Positions 63,363 to 64,000 of a stretch of 64,000 bases of DNA are shown here, in pieces. The DNA lies in contig NZ_AP022616.1 of NCBI RefSeq assembly GCF_010731115.1, positions 5,518,001 through 5,582,000 on the forward strand, written 5' to 3'. The notes under the pieces are model-generated. The model made no database searches and was not told the origin of the DNA. It saw only the letters and a program-made list of their open reading frames with translations. A program made the position numbers and the translations under genes. Positions within the stretch are counted from its first letter, which is position 1; every line of letters begins with the position of its first letter. Source of the DNA: Mycolicibacterium phocaicum (lineage in GTDB: Bacteria; Actinomycetota; Actinomycetes; Mycobacteriales; Mycobacteriaceae).

Positions 63363-63889
63363 GCGGCCCGCGCGAGCCGCTGCAGACCCGGGTCCGGGTC
63401 CGGCAGCGCGTCCAGCGGCCACCACTGCAGATCCAGTGACTCATCGCTGCAGTGAATTTCGGCGTCCTGCGGCGCGACAGCCAGATATTGCACGTCGAGA
63501 TGCCGCGTCGGGACGCCCAGCGAGCACGTCAGCGCGTGGACGTGCAACGCCGCGGGCAACTCGGCGATCTGCAGTCCGGTGATGCCGGATTCCTCGGTCG
63601 CCTCGCGTAGTGCCGCGGCGCGGATGTCGGTGTCGACGTCCTCGCAGTGCCCACCCAGCTGCACCCAGCGGCCCAACCGCGGGTGCAGGGTGAGCAACGC
63701 CTTGGTCCGGGTGTGGTCGAGTACGAGCGCCGACGCGGTGATGTGGCCGGGTACGCAGGCGCGCCGGCAGGCGTCGGGGCGGGCCGCGACGAACGCCGCG
63801 ACGGCGTGCCGGAGGGTGTCCTGATCGGCGTCGGGCGCCGGCCAGTCGTGCAGCGCGGTCAACACCGAATCGTGCAGCGAGTCGCTCAT
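63344..63889 (-). CDS. Nudix hydrolase
   Basis: 181 residues. Nudix box '[20 protein letters not shown]' followed by EESGI: the REUxEExGU half is intact, while the upstream Glu of the Gx5E half is replaced in the form common to actinobacterial members. It hydrolyses an unknown nucleoside diphosphate derivative. Start overlaps the stop of the next minus-strand gene upstream (probable fbiB), so the two are cotranscribed. Confidence 0.88.
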   Translation of the reverse strand: MSDSLHDSVLTALHDWPAPDADQDTLRHAVAAFVAARPDACRRACVPGHITASALVLDHTRTKALLTLHPRLGRWVQLGGHCEDVDTDIRAAALREATEESGITGLQIAELPAALHVHALTCSLGVPTRHLDVQYLAVAPQDAEIHCSDESLDLQWWPLDALPDPDPGLQRLARAAQTSVE

Positions 63890-64000
63890 CGCCGGATCAG
63901 CAGTTCGTCGGTCGGCACCGGCGGCCGTGGCCGACGGGGCTCATCGCTCTCCGGGAAGTGGCCGATGGCGATGGCGCCCAACGGTTCCCAGTCGGCCGGC
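63886..64000 (-). CDS. fbiB: C-terminal fragment, probable FbiB (F420:gamma-glutamyl ligase / nitroreductase domain)
   Basis: Only the last 37 codons are in the window, ending in TGA at 63886-63888 within an ATGA overlap with the Nudix gene. The tail '[16 protein letters not shown]' ... 'DELLIRR' matches the style of the C-terminus of mycobacterial FbiB, which adds glutamates to coenzyme F420. Location supports it: fbiA-fbiB lie just beyond manB in M. tuberculosis. Identity rests on a short piece and order. Confidence 0.65.
   Translation of the reverse strand, partial: PADWEPLGAIAIGHFPESDEPRRPRPPVPTDELLIRR

Overview
The window looks like chromosome of a mycobacterium, most likely an environmental or fast-growing Mycolicibacterium-type species. 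It is GC-rich with dense overlapping genes and frequent GTG/TTG starts. Long stretches follow the M. tuberculosis gene order lhr ... lat ... accA3 ... sseA ... maf ... accE5/accD5 ... birA ... purK/purE ... fadE25 ... LCP protein ... wbbL ... manB ... (fbiB). These comparisons are from memory of the H37Rv order, not from a search. No rRNA, tRNA, IS element, phage or CRISPR array was recognised.

Region 1 (1-13,500): a nitronate-monooxygenase-like fragment coupled to a tautomerase; the giant helicase lhr; and a lysine-catabolic cluster. In that cluster an SDR, pcd and an hglS-like DUF1338 gene run on the minus strand, divergent from lrpA and lat. Together they would take lysine to aminoadipate and, after a transamination not encoded here, 2-oxoadipate to D-2-hydroxyglutarate. 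Where M. tuberculosis has usfY-rsbW-sigF, this genome has a membrane-anchored Mrr-type nuclease, small membrane proteins and an ArsR/AHSA1 pair with clear palindromic operators.

Region 2 (13,500-31,000): the conserved acyl-CoA carboxylase and sulfur block (accA3, sufE-like, sseA, maf, accE5, accD5), interrupted by about 10.6 kb. The insert holds a nucleotide-sugar dehydrogenase and epimerase, a triple DUF4333 protein, SRPBCC/epimerase genes, and a six-gene minus-strand operon equivalent to the Rv0449c-Rv0444c group (FAD oxidoreductase, DUF1365, ufaA1-like methyltransferase, sigK, rskA) plus an SDR. An identical 14-bp element sits at the same distance upstream of accA3 and accD5.

Region 3 (31,000-53,250): about 22 kb lie between accD5 and birA, which are adjacent in M. 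tuberculosis. This is a complete-looking Wzx/Wzy-type exopolysaccharide locus. It has a polyprenyl-phosphate sugar-1-phosphate transferase, four glycosyltransferases, a flippase, a Wzy/ligase-like protein, two Wzz-type co-polymerases (one fused to a degenerate BY-kinase domain), two acyltransferases, an SGNH esterase, a YdcF protein and a frameshifted secreted glycoside hydrolase. Four paralogous exported alpha/beta hydrolases of the secretory-lipase type alternate with the assembly genes. One of them has lost its catalytic serine and histidine. This arrangement is the best candidate for an undescribed system in the window.

Region 4 (53,250-64,000): birA, a PH-domain membrane protein, gtrA, purK-purE, an extra methyltransferase, fadE25, a TIGR03089 protein, an LCP-family cell-wall ligase, wbbL, manB, a Nudix hydrolase and the tail of a probable fbiB. 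The rmlD gene that lies between the LCP gene and wbbL in M. tuberculosis is absent here.
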